A stretch of 64,000 nucleotides of DNA. It comes from Hirundichthys speculiger. Taxonomy: Eukaryota; Chordata; Actinopteri; Beloniformes; Exocoetidae. The stretch lies in assembly GCA_018398805.1 (NCBI GenBank), contig JAGFBZ010000557.1, positions 1 to 64,000 of the forward strand. Reading direction: 5' to 3'. Both the position numbers and the translations under genes were made by a program. Positions 45,416-56,888 of the stretch are shown here, piece after piece. The notes under the pieces were generated by a model. The model was not told the origin of the DNA and ran no database searches. It saw nothing but the letters and a program-made list of their open reading frames with translations. The number at the start of each line of letters is the position of its first letter. Position 1 is the stretch's first letter.

Positions 45416-47721
45416 GGTGCACTATTTTCAGCCACGGTCAGCCGGTCACTCCCTGTCTCTCCCTGGATGAAAAATCAAAGTTCCTCAGATTTTCCGCAAA
45501 CTTTGCACACTGAAAAGTATCCGAGGTCTGATGCTAACTCTGAGTTTTCAGCCTCCAGGACCTCACCGTTCCTGAGATACGGGCCGCAGAGCAGGTGCTC
45601 CTCTCAGGTAAGTGTGTTTTTGGCCAAACTTTCAGAGTGCTCCAATCCTAACCAAACTGAATATGATTAAAGTACCCCTAATGCACATGATTATACCTGA
45701 ATATGGGCCCCCAAACAGCTCAGGCCCCTGAGTTATGGCCCCCCCAAAGGCACTGTACACTGTACACGAACTGGCACTGAGCTGTAATTTTAGTGTGTCA
45801 GTCCGTGTGCTCCTGTGTAAACGAACTTATCTCTTTCTGTTTTCAGTTTTGCATAGGAAGTGTACAGCTTTGAAAGTGGTTTTCAAGGTGTATCTCAGCC
45901 ATAAGAGGTCTGATTACCACCAAACTCATACTGTATGTTCAGCCCAGGAAGAGGTTTAAAATAAAACAAGGCTGACTCTTCTAGACCCTTAATGGACCAA
46001 GTAGGTCCAGAGCTGTCGGAGGCCAATGAGACACATATCTCCGAGCTCAGGGTGATCTGGAGGTCTCACTGTACTAGTTTGGTGCAGAAACTCCTTTGGA
46101 AAGTGCCTCAAATAACCTTAATTGCCTAGAAGCTGGGAATGGGCATTTCTGACATGGCAAGCAATTAACATTGGGTTTTGCAGGTTAATTGCCAAAAGAA
46201 TAATTTTTTCCCAAATCTCATATTTCAGACTTGAGACCGCTGGGGGGTCCTCTTCCATCCTTATGAGTCTCAAAAGTATCAACGGACGGTGGTTTTGGCT
46301 AGTTTCTGCTAACTCACCGAGTTGAAAAACAAAGTGTCACCTCCCTGTGACAATGGCAAGCATTTGCATTGCCGCCAGCCTTAATGCTTGTCATTGCAAT
46401 TTTGATGTGAGGAAATGTACTCAACTGTACGCAGATTTATCTCTTTCTGTTTTAGGTTTTGCATAGCAAGTGAACTTACAGTTGCTATGCAAAACCTATA
46501 ATGACAGGAGCAGTGTAAGTACACTTCCTATGCAAAACTGAAAATGGGAGAGATGATTCTGCATACACAGCCGTACATTTTCTCACATGTCAAAATTACA
46601 GCCAGTTTGTGTACACCCTTTAAACGGCTGAATCTTAGCCAAATGAGGTCCAATTATCACCAAACTCAAACGGTTTCTTCAGCCCAGGCAGAGGGCTCCA
46701 CCACCCCGAGCTTGACTCTAAACACTTCCTGACCGAACAACTGCATGCTCAGAGTTTCCAGGGCATCCCACTGTACTAGTCTGGTGCCAAAGCTCCCGTG
46801 GGAAACCCCTCAAATAACCAGGCAGCTGTGTTTCTGCTGGTTGGAGCAAAAACCTGCAGCCACACGGCCCTTTCATGGATCAGTTTGACACCCCTGAGTT
46901 AGCATTTCTAGTCTATAGGCAGGAGCCTGGCCATTCAAGGCTTTAAAAACTAGATCTTAAAATCAATTTTAAAACTCATGGGTTGCCAGTGAAGGGCAGC
47001 TAGGACTGGTGTAATAAAGCAATATAAATAATGTATATTTAATATGTGTTTTTTACATTAGTAATTCATTTTACACATAATTCAAAAGCAACAAAATATC
47101 TGAGGAGCCGAAAGAGCCCATTTCTTTCTGTGGTGACAACCACATAACTGAGGCCCCACCCACCCCTGCAGTTTTTCTCTAAATGGCTCAGTCCACGTCG
47201 CTCTGATTCACCTGCAGATTCACCTGGAGAAATGAAAACTGTAAAGAAGAAAACCCCATTTTTTTTAAATGTTGATTTTAAAGTTTCCAGAAATGTAGTG
47301 AAGAGCATTAATCTGTATTAATAATAAAGATTATTATATAATTTTCCACTGATTCCACAATTAAAAATACAGTTATTACAATAATCAATTGTGCCTGAGA
47401 GAAACTGCTGAGGTGATAATGATATTAATTTAAATTCTCCTTAAAACCCTTTTGGTAAAGAGAGCCAATTTTGGCCCAATATTTAGAACATTTTCCAGGT
47501 GACCATCAGGGCCTGAGAGGTATCAATGGATTCAATTCAACCTGGAGTTTTTACCGATGTTTTCATGATGTTTCTGAAGCTCAGCCGTCAAGACTTAAAA
47601 TATCAAATGTATTTAATGTGAGGTGAGACTATCCACGATAAAATACCATCTACGAACCTTTATTTATCTATTTTTAGATTCAGGAAAGCAAAAGGAAAAC
47701 AGTTTTATTTCTAGCACATAC
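45416..47721. repeat. Diverged duplicated and inverted repeat region
   Basis: Two related blocks, about 45760-46120 and 46400-46830, share CACTGTACTAGT.TGGTGC, GGTC.(G/A)ATTA.CACCAAACTCA and CCTCAAATAACC strings. A 26-base perfect inverted repeat links 45840-45865 with 46519-46544, and a 17-base one lies at 46453-46498. No coding domain is visible. It looks like a non-autonomous element with internal rearrangement, family unknown. Confidence 0.5.
46453..46498. repeat. Perfect 17-bp hairpin
   Basis: TAGGTTTTGCATAGCAA at 46453-46469 and its exact reverse complement at 46482-46498 surround a 12-base loop. Confidence 0.9.
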
Positions 47722-48080
47722 CTGAAGGCGGCGTTGCGGGCCCTGAGGAGTGAGCGGACCTGACTGGTCATCCAGTGTTTCTGGTTGGGGAAAACCCAGA
47801 TGGTTTTGTCTACAGTCACATTCCCAATGCAGAACCTGATGTAGTCCAGTACCGTGTCTGTGAAATGTTCAAATAAGTCCCACTCTGTCCGGTCGAAGCA
47901 GTCCTGGAGTTCTGGAAGTGCATGCTGGGGCCAGGTTGTGATTGTCCTTGTGGTGGGCCTGGTTCTTCGTCTGAGGGGGGTGTACGCTGGGGAGTCCGAC
48001 CACCGCAGTGTCGTCAGCAAACTTCACTATGAGGTTGTTGTTGTGGGTCGGACTGCAGTCGTTGGTGTACAGGAAGTACA
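47722..48080 (-). pseudogene. Scrambled fragment of the CR1/Rex1-like LINE
   Basis: On the minus strand the first 90 bases (48080-47990) encode DCSPTHNNNLIVKFADDTAVVGL, the catalytic box region. The next part (47990-47722) encodes YTPLRRRTRPTTRTITTW and KTIWVFPNQKHWMTSQVRSL, which normally lies several hundred residues upstream. The order is thus reversed relative to an intact LINE, and the pieces were joined by rearrangement or template switching. Confidence 0.75.
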
Positions 48081-48610
48081 TACAACTGGAAATTTCAGTT
48101 GAAACGGAAGTTGGTTGGTTAGCTAAGTAGTGCGACTTCAGAATTCAGGTAACGGCGGGGAATTAGTGACGTCATGTCAGCAGCCAAAAACCAATCTGAC
48201 TGAAGTGACAGACTTAATTAATAGTATACTGGCTCCAGTAGAGACCACCAGTGTAGTTGTCTGAGAGTTCGGTTTCATATGAGTGTGTGAATGCTAATTC
48301 AGAATTATGTCCCTCATGGTACCTCATACCAACCGGCGCTGATGTGCTTTTATCGTTCTATCTGTAACAACTACTTTTTTTTTCCAATGACAAATTGTGT
48401 TCCATAAGTGTTTTTTTTTTTTTTGTACTGATCTACGTCTCTGCTGTGGACAGAAATGTTGCAGCTTTCAGTCTCGAGAGAAGATTATTGATTAATTCAT
48501 GGAAGTGAATTAACACAAAGCTGCATCTTTAATAAAACTGTAGTCAGACATGTTCATACAGGTCCGGAGGGTTGGCAGCCGTTTAAACAGCTGACCTGGA
48601 GGCTGCTAAT
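48081..48610. other. Spacer upstream of candidate promoter
   Basis: No gene is visible. T-runs lie near 48376-48382 and 48411-48424. Confidence 0.4.
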
Positions 48611-48768
48611 AAGTGACGTTCCTGAAACAGAAACGCCCATCTGATATAAAATCACCTCAAATATCAGCTGCAGCTACAGATGAACGTGTTTCCTGAGTTG
48701 TTTTACAGCAAAAAGAAAACTCTCGTTCCTGATCCTCCAACTTCTCCTCTCTGGATTTTAATCTTCAG
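48611..48768 (+). promoter_or_regulatory. Candidate interferon-responsive promoter and untranslated first exon
   Basis: GAAACAGAAACG (48624-48635) fits the interferon-response pattern GAAANNGAAA. It lies ten bases upstream of a strong TATA box (TATAAAA, 48645-48651). A CRE-like AGTGACGTT sits at 48612-48620. About 90-100 bases beyond the expected start, ATCTTCAG is followed by GTGAGTCAG (donor GT at 48769). There is no ATG in good context, so this would be a 5' UTR exon. The next plausible plus-strand acceptor with a coding exon is at 55649, the start of the C80-like gene, but that link is inference. Confidence 0.45.
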
Positions 48769-49829
48769 GTGAGTCAGAAAAGGTCAGATTTCTAACAGCT
48801 GGTACATGTATGAGTCATTTGTAAATGTGAAATAGTTGGTGTAGAGGCAGAATAACAGTTCATTTTGATAAATACAGTGAAATGTGTTAAGAAGCTGCAT
48901 AATTTAATAATATATATAAATATACGGGGTTTGTAGATTCATAATTTAGTTTAAGTTCATATAATGGTTAAAAATGTTAAAAGCACACCAGAATTTATGT
49001 TTTATGTGATTTGGTACGTGTTGAATAAAAAGGTGTACTTCCCCTTTAAGAACGCATATGTGACAGGTGCGTCTGATCCTGGGAGCACGCGGTCAGTGCT
49101 TCAGAACGCCAGAAGCAAACGGTTTTCTTACCTGCGTTTCAGTGAGTAGCTGCAACAAGTGTGTTAGTTTCTTTGTTTCTTTGTACCTTTGTGGATAATA
49201 ACTTTGGATTGGATCGATAAATCTGGATATTTTTTATATTTTTCTCAAACACAAAAACGTTTTTGGGAGTGGATTTTTGTGCACCTGCATGACTGGGCTG
49301 GCTACAGACACCGCCTGTGGAACGTAACTTCTCACTGAATAGACTATAGAGTAAGCCATTGCGACGTCTCAAGCGCTTCAAACCTCTACATTAGTAAGAA
49401 AACCTGCTTGACATCGGACAAGGAGCCTCTGGAGAGGTTTGTAGATTGCAGTATTCAAGATTCAAGGAGGAACCTGAAAAGATATTCTCACTGAGTTGTT
49501 GGAAAGTTCACAGAAGTGGAGGAAACCTTGTCTGACTTTTAAAACACACTGTGGCGATTTCAGTTTGAGCAGCAGTTTTATATTTTTACTGTGAGACCTT
49601 TGAGTTTCAGTGACATTTATTCTTTCCAACTCAGTTTTAGTTTGGTGAAACTACGTTCATTCTGTTTCTGAACCAACTAAGAAAAATAAACTGTTTCACA
49701 AATATAAACAGTTACAATCATGTTTGAACTTCATTTGGTTGTTTGTTGTTTCATTTGTAATTGAATGTAACTTTAAGGGAGGGATTATGAGCAGATGTTA
49801 AAGTAAAGTGGTTAATTTTATAATATTTT
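48769..49829. other. Putative intron sequence
   Basis: AT-rich, without recognised genes or domains. Confidence 0.4.
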
Positions 49830-52247
49830 AGATTCTTGTCCACTCAGATCAGATGGAGAACATCATTGTCAGTTGCATCTCCACGTTAGAAAAGTTTAAA
49901 GATGTGATAGAAGGTATAACTGCAAACAAAAGGTAACTTTTATTTTTGGTGATTATAATATAGATATTTTTTATTCCTAACAAACTACTATTGATAGAGG
50001 AATTTCAACACTAATTGAAAATATACTTACTAATAATTTAATAAATAATATAGAAAGTGAATTGTTAGCCGGTGTTTGTAATCTACAGTTGTAATTTTAA
50101 ATTAATTGAGGATCGCAAAGTAATTATGCAAAGGAGGTTAAGAGCGGAGGACACTTGAAACAGGTTCAGAAATGAATTATTATCACACGACTGGAGAAAT
50201 GTCTACGAAGCAGTGGATGTTGATTCTGCTAATGATTCTTCTCTGCGACCTTCCTACTGTTATATGACAGCAAAACACAAAAAGACCAAACAAGCTCTGG
50301 ATTACGGGCGGTTTGCTGAACGCCTGCAGAAAAAGGACACCCTTTACAGAAAATGTATAAGACTTAAAAATAAAGAGAGAGAAATAAAGTATAAAATATA
50401 TGAAAATAAACTAAATGACATAATCAGGAATTGTAAGAAAGATTACTATAATAAAGTATTAGGAAAAATAATAGAAGGGGTACATAGAAATATAATAAAC
50501 TCTATAAGAAATAAAACAACTAGTTCTGACTTTCTAGATGAAATTATAGATCATGGTAAGTCGATGGATAAGAAAAGGAGGTGGTGGAAGGCTTCAACAA
50601 ATTCCTTGTAAATGTGGGGCCTAAACTGGCAGAGGAGACAACCCGCCACAAGGGGGAGGTGTTTCACATTATTTTGGACAAGGAGATCCAGATACTATCT
50701 TTGTGAGAGACACAGATAGAAATGAAATAATTGACACGGTTAACAAATTTAAGAATAAAACATAAACAGATTGGAATAACATTGACATGACCTCAATTAG
50801 ACAAGTAATTATAGCTGTAGCAGTCCCTTTAGTGCATTTATGTAACCTTTCATTCCAGCTGGGTTCCTTTTCCACCTAAATGAAAATTGCAAAACTGATA
50901 CCAATATATAAAGCAGGTGAGAAATATCTGTTTACCAATTACAGGCCAGTTCTACTCCTCTCCCAGTTTTCAAAGATAATGGAAAAAATTATTAGCTGGA
51001 CGGTTGGACAGTTTCATAGGCAATTACACATTGATTATGGATTCAGAGTGAATCATTCCACATCATTGGCATTAATGGAGCTGGTAGAAGAGTTGACAAA
51101 CACAACTGATAACAAGAAGTTTCCATTAAGAGTTTTCATAGATCTTGACACAATCAACCATGATGTTCTGCTACAAAAACTGGAAAGATATGGGATCAGA
51201 GGAGTCGGGCTCAAATGGATAAAAAGTTATAAAGAACATAAACAAGAGTTTGTGCAAATAGGGGAAATATTACATGTGGTGTGCCGCAGGGGTCAATTTT
51301 AGGCCCCAAATTATTCATATTGTACATAAATTATACAAGCAATGCGTCAAATATATTAAAAAAGGTCATTTTTGCTGACGATACAAATGTTTTTTTGTGA
51401 GGTAGACAATCTACAACAGCTATTAAAGATTGTCTCCGCTGAACTATCTATGTTGAAATTGTGGTTTCATGCAAATAAATTATTATTAAATATAAAGAAA
51501 AACTAAATGCATGGTCTTTGATAAACGTAAAATACAAGAAAACACACCGGTTGAATTGATGATTGATAGTATCATATTAGAGTATTTGAGAACACATTTC
51601 TGGGTGTAATAATAGACCACAATCTCAACTGGAAAACTCGGGTTAAACACGTTCGGTCAAAACTGGCACAGAGTGAAGGAATTTTAAGTAAATTAAGACA
51701 CATTCTGAACCACAAAACACTGTATACACTGTACTGTATGCTTTTTTATATAAACTACTGTGCAGAAGTGTGAGGTAATACCTGCAAAAACACCCTGCAG
51801 CCAGTATGCACCAAGCAAAAAAAAAAGTAATAAGAATAGTCAACTATGTGGGAAATACAAATATACTTTATGTATTATGAACACACCAATAATTTTTTTA
51901 CAAACATTAACTTACAAACATTGAACATTAATCGACTAACTCAATTTCAAAACTGTTCTAATTTTATACAAAGCCAGAAACAAATTACTTCCAGGCAACA
52001 TTAAAAGATGGTTCAGAGACGGAGAAGGAGAATAAAAGAGGGAATCTAAAGCAGCCAGTGGTTCATAGCACACTGAAAAGCATCTGCACATCTGTCTGTG
52101 GGCTGAAGTTGTGGAAAAGCTTCCCTGATAATATCAAAGAAAATAGACATGAAGCTTAATTAAAAAAAAATGCTTAAAAAATACACATTAGAGAAGTGTA
52201 GCAATGAGTAATTGATGACAAATTAAGAAATGTTATATCTATTCTAA

Positions 52248-52278
<31 letters not shown>

Positions 52279-52290
52279 TATAAAGGCTTA
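49830..52290 (+). pseudogene. Jockey-group LINE, badly decayed, with ATT tail
   Basis: Between 50160 and 50610 an open frame encodes a Lys-rich linker (YKIYENKLNDIIRNCKKDYY). From 50880 the reverse transcriptase reads MKIAKLIPIYKAGEK, NYRPVLLLSQFSKIMEKI, FIDL (catalytic A) and KLERYGIRGVGLKWIKSY. After a frame break come GSILGPKLF-like and FADDTN-like motifs near 51290-51390. Stops and frameshifts are frequent. A short ATT microsatellite at 52248-52274 probably marks the 3' end. No endonuclease core was confirmed upstream of 50160. Confidence 0.75.
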
Positions 52291-52302
52291 ATCAACTTAA
52301 AA

Positions 52303-53115
52303 TCGATTTTTTTAGATACGATTCAAATCAATTTCATTAAGCCATGAATCGTGATGTGGCCTCCAGGCCAGCAGAGGGGGCACTCGAGTTAAACTATGTT
52401 CTTTTTCAGCGTCACTTTGCGTTCCAGCTAGCGCCAGCTAAGGAAGGCGGGGTGCGCTGCCTATGCAGATTACGAACAAACAGTGCAGCAGCCAACCAGC
52501 AGAGAGAAAAGAAAAGCATGAGTCATGGCGGGGGTCGAACTTGAAAGTGAGGTAAATTGGTAAAATTAGAATTCAATTTTTGTTCAGACAGAAATAAATA
52601 TGCCTTAGTTTGTGCCTGGCTAATCTACCTCAGGAATTAAAAAATCATTCTCTGATGCAGTTTTGATTTGGAAAGAGTGTAAGAAAAGACCAGTTTAGTT
52701 CTGTTTGTATAATGTCTTAGTTTAGGCTTAAAATAGAGTTAACTTGTTATGTACTAAAGGAAAAAAATTTTTGATAGTGTACTGATTTATTGAAAAGAAG
52801 GCAGTAGGACTTTTCTAAAAAAAAAAAAAGAAAAAGAAAAAGAAAAAAAAAACAGGATTTGACAGATGTGAGAGTTGATAAAACAGACATTCCAGACATT
52901 TGCTTTGCAGGTAAAAAGAGGATAAGAAAAAAAAACAGTAATGTAAAATAAAAAGCACACAACTGATTTTTTTGAATTTTTTTTTTGTCATTAGCTGCTA
53001 GTTCTAATCTACTGTACTGAAAAGAGTGTAAGAGAAAAATCCGTCATTTACCTGTGAATTACTTTTTCTGTTGTACATGATTCCAATCGTGATTCAAATT
53101 GTATCGTGAGTTGAG
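52303..53115. repeat. Possible inverted-repeat element with CTCF-like motif
   Basis: GATACGATTCAAATC near 52315 and, reversed, GATACAATTTGAATC near 53106-53092 form imperfect inverted ends. Between them lie CCAGCAGAGGGGGCAC (52368-52383, CTCF-like) and an A-rich tract at 52817-52853. There is no coding content, and no target duplication was confirmed. Confidence 0.4.
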
Positions 53116-54654
53116 TGAACTGTGGCGTGACTAATATTATACTATGTTATATTATATACAATACATCAAATTAATGACTATGTAAAAAATGCAAATGAAA
53201 GAGGATTGGGATTTAATAAGCTTGAGTTTTCCTCTGCTGCTTTTTTGAACATACAAATCCCAAAATACATAAACATACAAAACTTTATATTATTACAGTC
53301 TGTATTTATCAGTTAATTTTTTTCTGATAATCTGTTTGATACACCATTGTATTATTATTTATATTATTGTAAATAGGACTGCACAGCTCATATATATTCA
53401 AAAATAAATATTGATTCATTCACTCAGGTTCCAGTTAACCTGAGTTAGCCGTAACCTTGGGCAAACACTCTAAAAATCCTTTCTCACAGCTAAATGTTTC
53501 CATTTTAAGGAAACATCCTGGATTGACATTGATGCTGGTTCTCAGTCATCCAGGTCACGTTCATCCTCAAAGACTTCAATGAGGACAACCAGATGTCTTC
53601 ATCCAAGTCTTTGATGATCCTGAATTTATGTCTGACCCTTTAATTGCACTTCTACCTCATTTCCCCTTTTCTTGAGGATGACATGAACAGAAAGTGTGTA
53701 ATTTTCCTCCACTCAGCCCTGGGTTAGGGTTAGGGGTTAGGGGTTAGGGTTAGAGGTTAGGGTTAGGGGTTAAGGGAAGGAGACTGAACCCAACCTCCCC
53801 TCATGCGGGAGGAGGGACGGGCACGGTCCATCCCCCAGCATCCTCCCCCCCCCCCCATATGGAAAAGCTTGCTGGGGTGGCGGTGGACCCTGAAAATAAC
53901 GGGGTGCACGGGGACGCCCTCTGCGCCTCCCGCGTTGGACCACTGTTCACCCCCTGTCCTCCATGGACATGTTTTATTCTTTATTTATTATTAAATTAAA
54001 TGATTTTTATGATATATATAAAATAAATAAAATGAAATGAAAACATAGAATGAATTTGTTTTTAATATGAAATCAAAAAATCAAAAGAAATGTGTGCCAC
54101 AGCAGCAATGTTTCGACCCCTGTCGGTCTTCCTCAGGCTAAGGCACACAAAAAAATGTTATCAGGCTTGAGCTGTGATGTGTCTGCCTTCACTGACCAGA
54201 ACAGACTGAGTGGGAGGGGCTCTCCCTTTTAGACCCCTCCCCTTGGACTCACGTTGAAATTATAATCGCCTTTTTCCATTTCACTAATTTTAATTCTGGT
54301 AGTCAAGTTTTATGAAATAAATGTTTTTTTTAACCCCTATTTAATCTTATATCATGGATTTTGTATTTTCAAATCAATTTTTCTTCATGATTCATATTTT
54401 TAATTATTTTTTATTTATACATTTTTAAATCAATTTGTATATATTGTGTTTTTTTTAATGACCATGAATTGAAGCTAGGTTTTATAAAATAATTGTTCTT
54501 TTAACCCCCTATTTCATGTTATATCATGACATTTATAATTTTAATCACATTTTATTATATAATTTGATATTGTTCTATTTTTTTATTTTTATTTATAAAA
54601 ATGTTTTAAGCCATTTATATATATATTTTGTATTTTTTAAGTATCATGAATTGA
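53116..54654. other. AT-rich spacer with short telomere-like run
   Basis: No gene is visible. It contains a short GGTTAGGG-type run (53724-53778) and a C-run at 53838-53853. GTTTCGACCCCTGTCGGTCT near 54112-54131 may be part of a dispersed repeat. Confidence 0.45.
53724..53778 (+). repeat. Short telomere-like repeat
   Basis: About seven GGGTTAGGG/GGGGTTAG units occur here, 900 bases before the main array. Confidence 0.85.
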
Positions 54655-55520
54655 GGGTGGGGTTGGGGGATAGGATGGGGTTAGAGGGTTGGGGTTGGGG
54701 TTAGGGTTAGGGTTAGGGGTTAGGGGTTAGGGTGGTTAGGGGTTAGGGTTAGGGGGTTAGAGGTTAGGGGTTAGGGTTAGGGTAGGGGGTTAGAGGTTAG
54801 GGGTTTAGGTTAGGGGTTAGGTTAGGGTTAGGGGTTAGAGGTTAGGGGTTAGGGAGGGTTTAGGGGTTAGGGTTAGTTAGGGTTAGGGTTAGGGGGGTTA
54901 GGGTGGGTTAGGGGTTAGGGGTAGGGGGTTAGGGGTCGGTTAGGGTTAGGGTTAGGTTAGGGGTTAGGTTTAGGGGGTTTAGGGGTTAGGTTAGGGGGGT
55001 TAAGGGGTTAGGGGTTGGGGTTAGGTTAGAGGGGGTTCGGGTTAGAGTTAGGGTTTAGGGTTAGGGGTTAGGGTTAGGGGTTAGGGTTAGGGGGGTTAGG
55101 TTTAGATGTTAGGGTTAGGATTAGGGATAGGGTTAGGGGTTAGGGTTAGGGGTTAGGGTTAGGGGTTAGGTTTAGATGTTAGGGTTAGAGATTAGGGATA
55201 GGGTTAGGGGTTAGGGGTTAAGGGTTAGGGGTTACGGTTAGAGGTTAGGGTTAGGGGTTAGGGTTAGGGGTTAGGGGTTAGGGTTAGGGGTTAGGGGTTA
55301 GGGTTAGGGGTTAGGGTTAGATGTTAGGGTTAGAGATTAGGGATAGGGTTAGGGGTCAGGGTTAGGGTTAGGGGTTAAGGGTTAGGGGTTACGGTTAGAG
55401 GTTAGGGTTAGGGGTTAGAGTTAGGGGTTAGGGGTTAGGGTTAGGGGTTAGGGTTAGAGGTTAGGGTTAGGAGGTTAGGGGTTAGAGGTTAGGGTTAGGG
55501 GGTTAGGGGTTAAGGGTTAG
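54655..55520 (+). repeat. Interstitial telomere-like array (TTAGGG/TTAGGGG)
   Basis: About 870 bases of degenerate TTAGGG, TTAGGGG and TTAGAGG units lie G-rich on the plus strand. From about 55085 to 55430 a higher-order pattern recurs, marked by TAGATGTTAGGGTTAGAGAT and GGGTTACGGTTAGAGG. The array is therefore not freshly added telomeric DNA. It ends 140 bases before the first coding exon of the C80-like gene. Confidence 0.95.
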
Positions 55521-55662
55521 GAGCTCATCTCTCAGTTTGTCTCCAGAGCCTCCAGTTGTGTGGAAGCTCTGCTGGGGATCAGGGCTGATCTCTGACTTCA
55601 GATGGTGCAGGAAGAGTTTCATTTCTCCTGGTTGTGTCTCTGTGTTCAGGAACTGTGCACCG

Positions 55663-55741
55663 ATGGTGGGACGGAGGCAGAGATGGAGGACCCTGCAGCT
55701 CCTGATCCTCTTCAGCCTCCTCGGCCTCTCCAAAGAGTTCG
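55663..55741 (+). CDS. C80-like secreted protein, exon with signal peptide
   Basis: The ATG at 55663 opens MVGRRQRWRTLQLLILFSLL: a basic N-region, then a Leu-rich hydrophobic core, typical of a secretory signal peptide. This is why this start is preferred over ATG 55537 in the same frame. The exon ends in phase 1 with donor GTAAGA at 55742. An upstream acceptor-like TCTGTGTTCAG ends at 55649, so the exon may start at 55650 and be joined to an untranslated first exon. The gene continues through at least five more exons on the plus strand. Confidence 0.75.
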
Positions 55742-55973
55742 GTAAGAGACTTTCTGGAGAAGAAGATCATCATGAAAAGTCTTCAGTTGGTAGACGGTCA
55801 CATGAAAAGGAGTAGTGAGGGAGGGGGATCTGTGTGGATGCTTTTAGTTTCACCAGAAAGGTTAAATCATTTTCTAATGATCTGATTTCCAGTGAAAGTG
55901 TTTCTCCAGGGTCTTGAGCAAATTTCCAGAAAGAGGAAGCAACAAGAGTTAAATCGTGTTTTCTTCATTGCAG

Positions 55974-56091
55974 AAGTGAAAGAAGATGAGTGGGAGGAGC
56001 TCAGAGCTGACATCACAGCCCTGCATCACCTCAGAGGACTGTCTGAACACATGTCTCATGAAAGCATCAGTAACCCTCCAGAAACCTCCAG
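55974..56091 (+). CDS. C80-like secreted protein, exon 2
   Basis: A good acceptor (TTTTCTTCATTGCAG, ending 55973) and donor (GTACCT at 56092) bound 118 bases. Joined to the previous exon in phase 1, it encodes an acidic helical stretch (VKEDEWEELRADITALHHLR) and ends in phase 2. No known domain. The following intron (56092-59579) holds a solo LTR and a hAT-derived foldback. Confidence 0.7.
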
Positions 56092-56462
56092 GTACCTGAC
56101 AACGACACAAAACTCCTCAGCTGTTCAGAGTCCAGACGGCGATGTGAAAAAAACCCTGAAAGGACTTGTTTTCTGCTTTCATTTACCAACAAAATGTGAT
56201 CAACTATCATCTGAGTCACAGTAACAGTCAGCTGAGAACTCAGACTGGTATCATTTCTGTCTTTACTGAACATAGTTCACACATCCATTAAACATTTACA
56301 GAGCTGCAGGAAAAAGTAAGTGAACCCACAGACTAATAGTTAATGAAAATGAGTTTGTAGGTGTGGTTTTGAGGGACCTTGATTGATGAAATACTCTGAA
56401 GTCTGCTGTTTATTAGTATCTCATGACCTGAACCATGTGTAGCTAAAAAAAAAAAGACCCTT

Positions 56463-56888
56463 TGTCATGTTCTGCAGCTGGTTGAGGAGTTTCAAAATCA
56501 CAAAAGGGTTTATTCACAAAAACAATATCCAAAAATCCAAAACACGAAAACCCAAAGACACCAGAAATCGAAAAAACACTAAAATGCAAAATACAAACTT
56601 AACATTCCGGGAGAAAGACGAGAGGGGAAACAGCAGAACAGCAACATGCCATGAAGACTTAATGGAGCCACAGAGAACAGGGGAAAATGACAAGACTTAA
56701 ATACACAGAGGAACAAACGAGGGGCAGGTGCAGGGAATCAAGGTAACAAGAGGGAGGAAACAAAGCAGAACACAATGAAGACAAGACAGACCTTTCAAAG
56801 TAAAACAGGAACCACTGAAGACAAGGAGAGACGCCAACTTGACACAGACATACACACACAGGGCTGCCATGGCGACCAGGCCATGACA
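56463..56888 (-). repeat. Solo LTR (426 bp)
   Basis: The ends are perfect inverted repeats TGTCATG/CATGACA with TG/CA termini. On the minus strand it carries GTATTTAAGTC (TATA-like, 56704-56694) and GAATAAACCC (poly(A)-like, 56515-56506), giving U3-R-U5 order. No internal retroelement sequence flanks it, so it probably arose by LTR-LTR recombination. Related to 1800-2160. No clear target duplication is seen. Confidence 0.78.

Noticed and set aside
49006..49149. Short plus-strand frame near 48964-49149 as first coding exon after the 48.6 kb promoter
   Set aside because: It lies directly after the donor without an acceptor and has no recognisable domain.
54655..55520. Chromosome end (true telomere)
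   Set aside because: The repeats are degenerate and genes and elements continue on both sides, so it is interstitial.
55503..55733. Minus-strand frame (FLNTETQPGEMKLFLHHLKS) overlapping the first C80 exon
   Set aside because: It looks coding-like but has no recognised domain and opposes the phase-consistent plus-strand gene; kept only as a doubt about the exon's 5' border.
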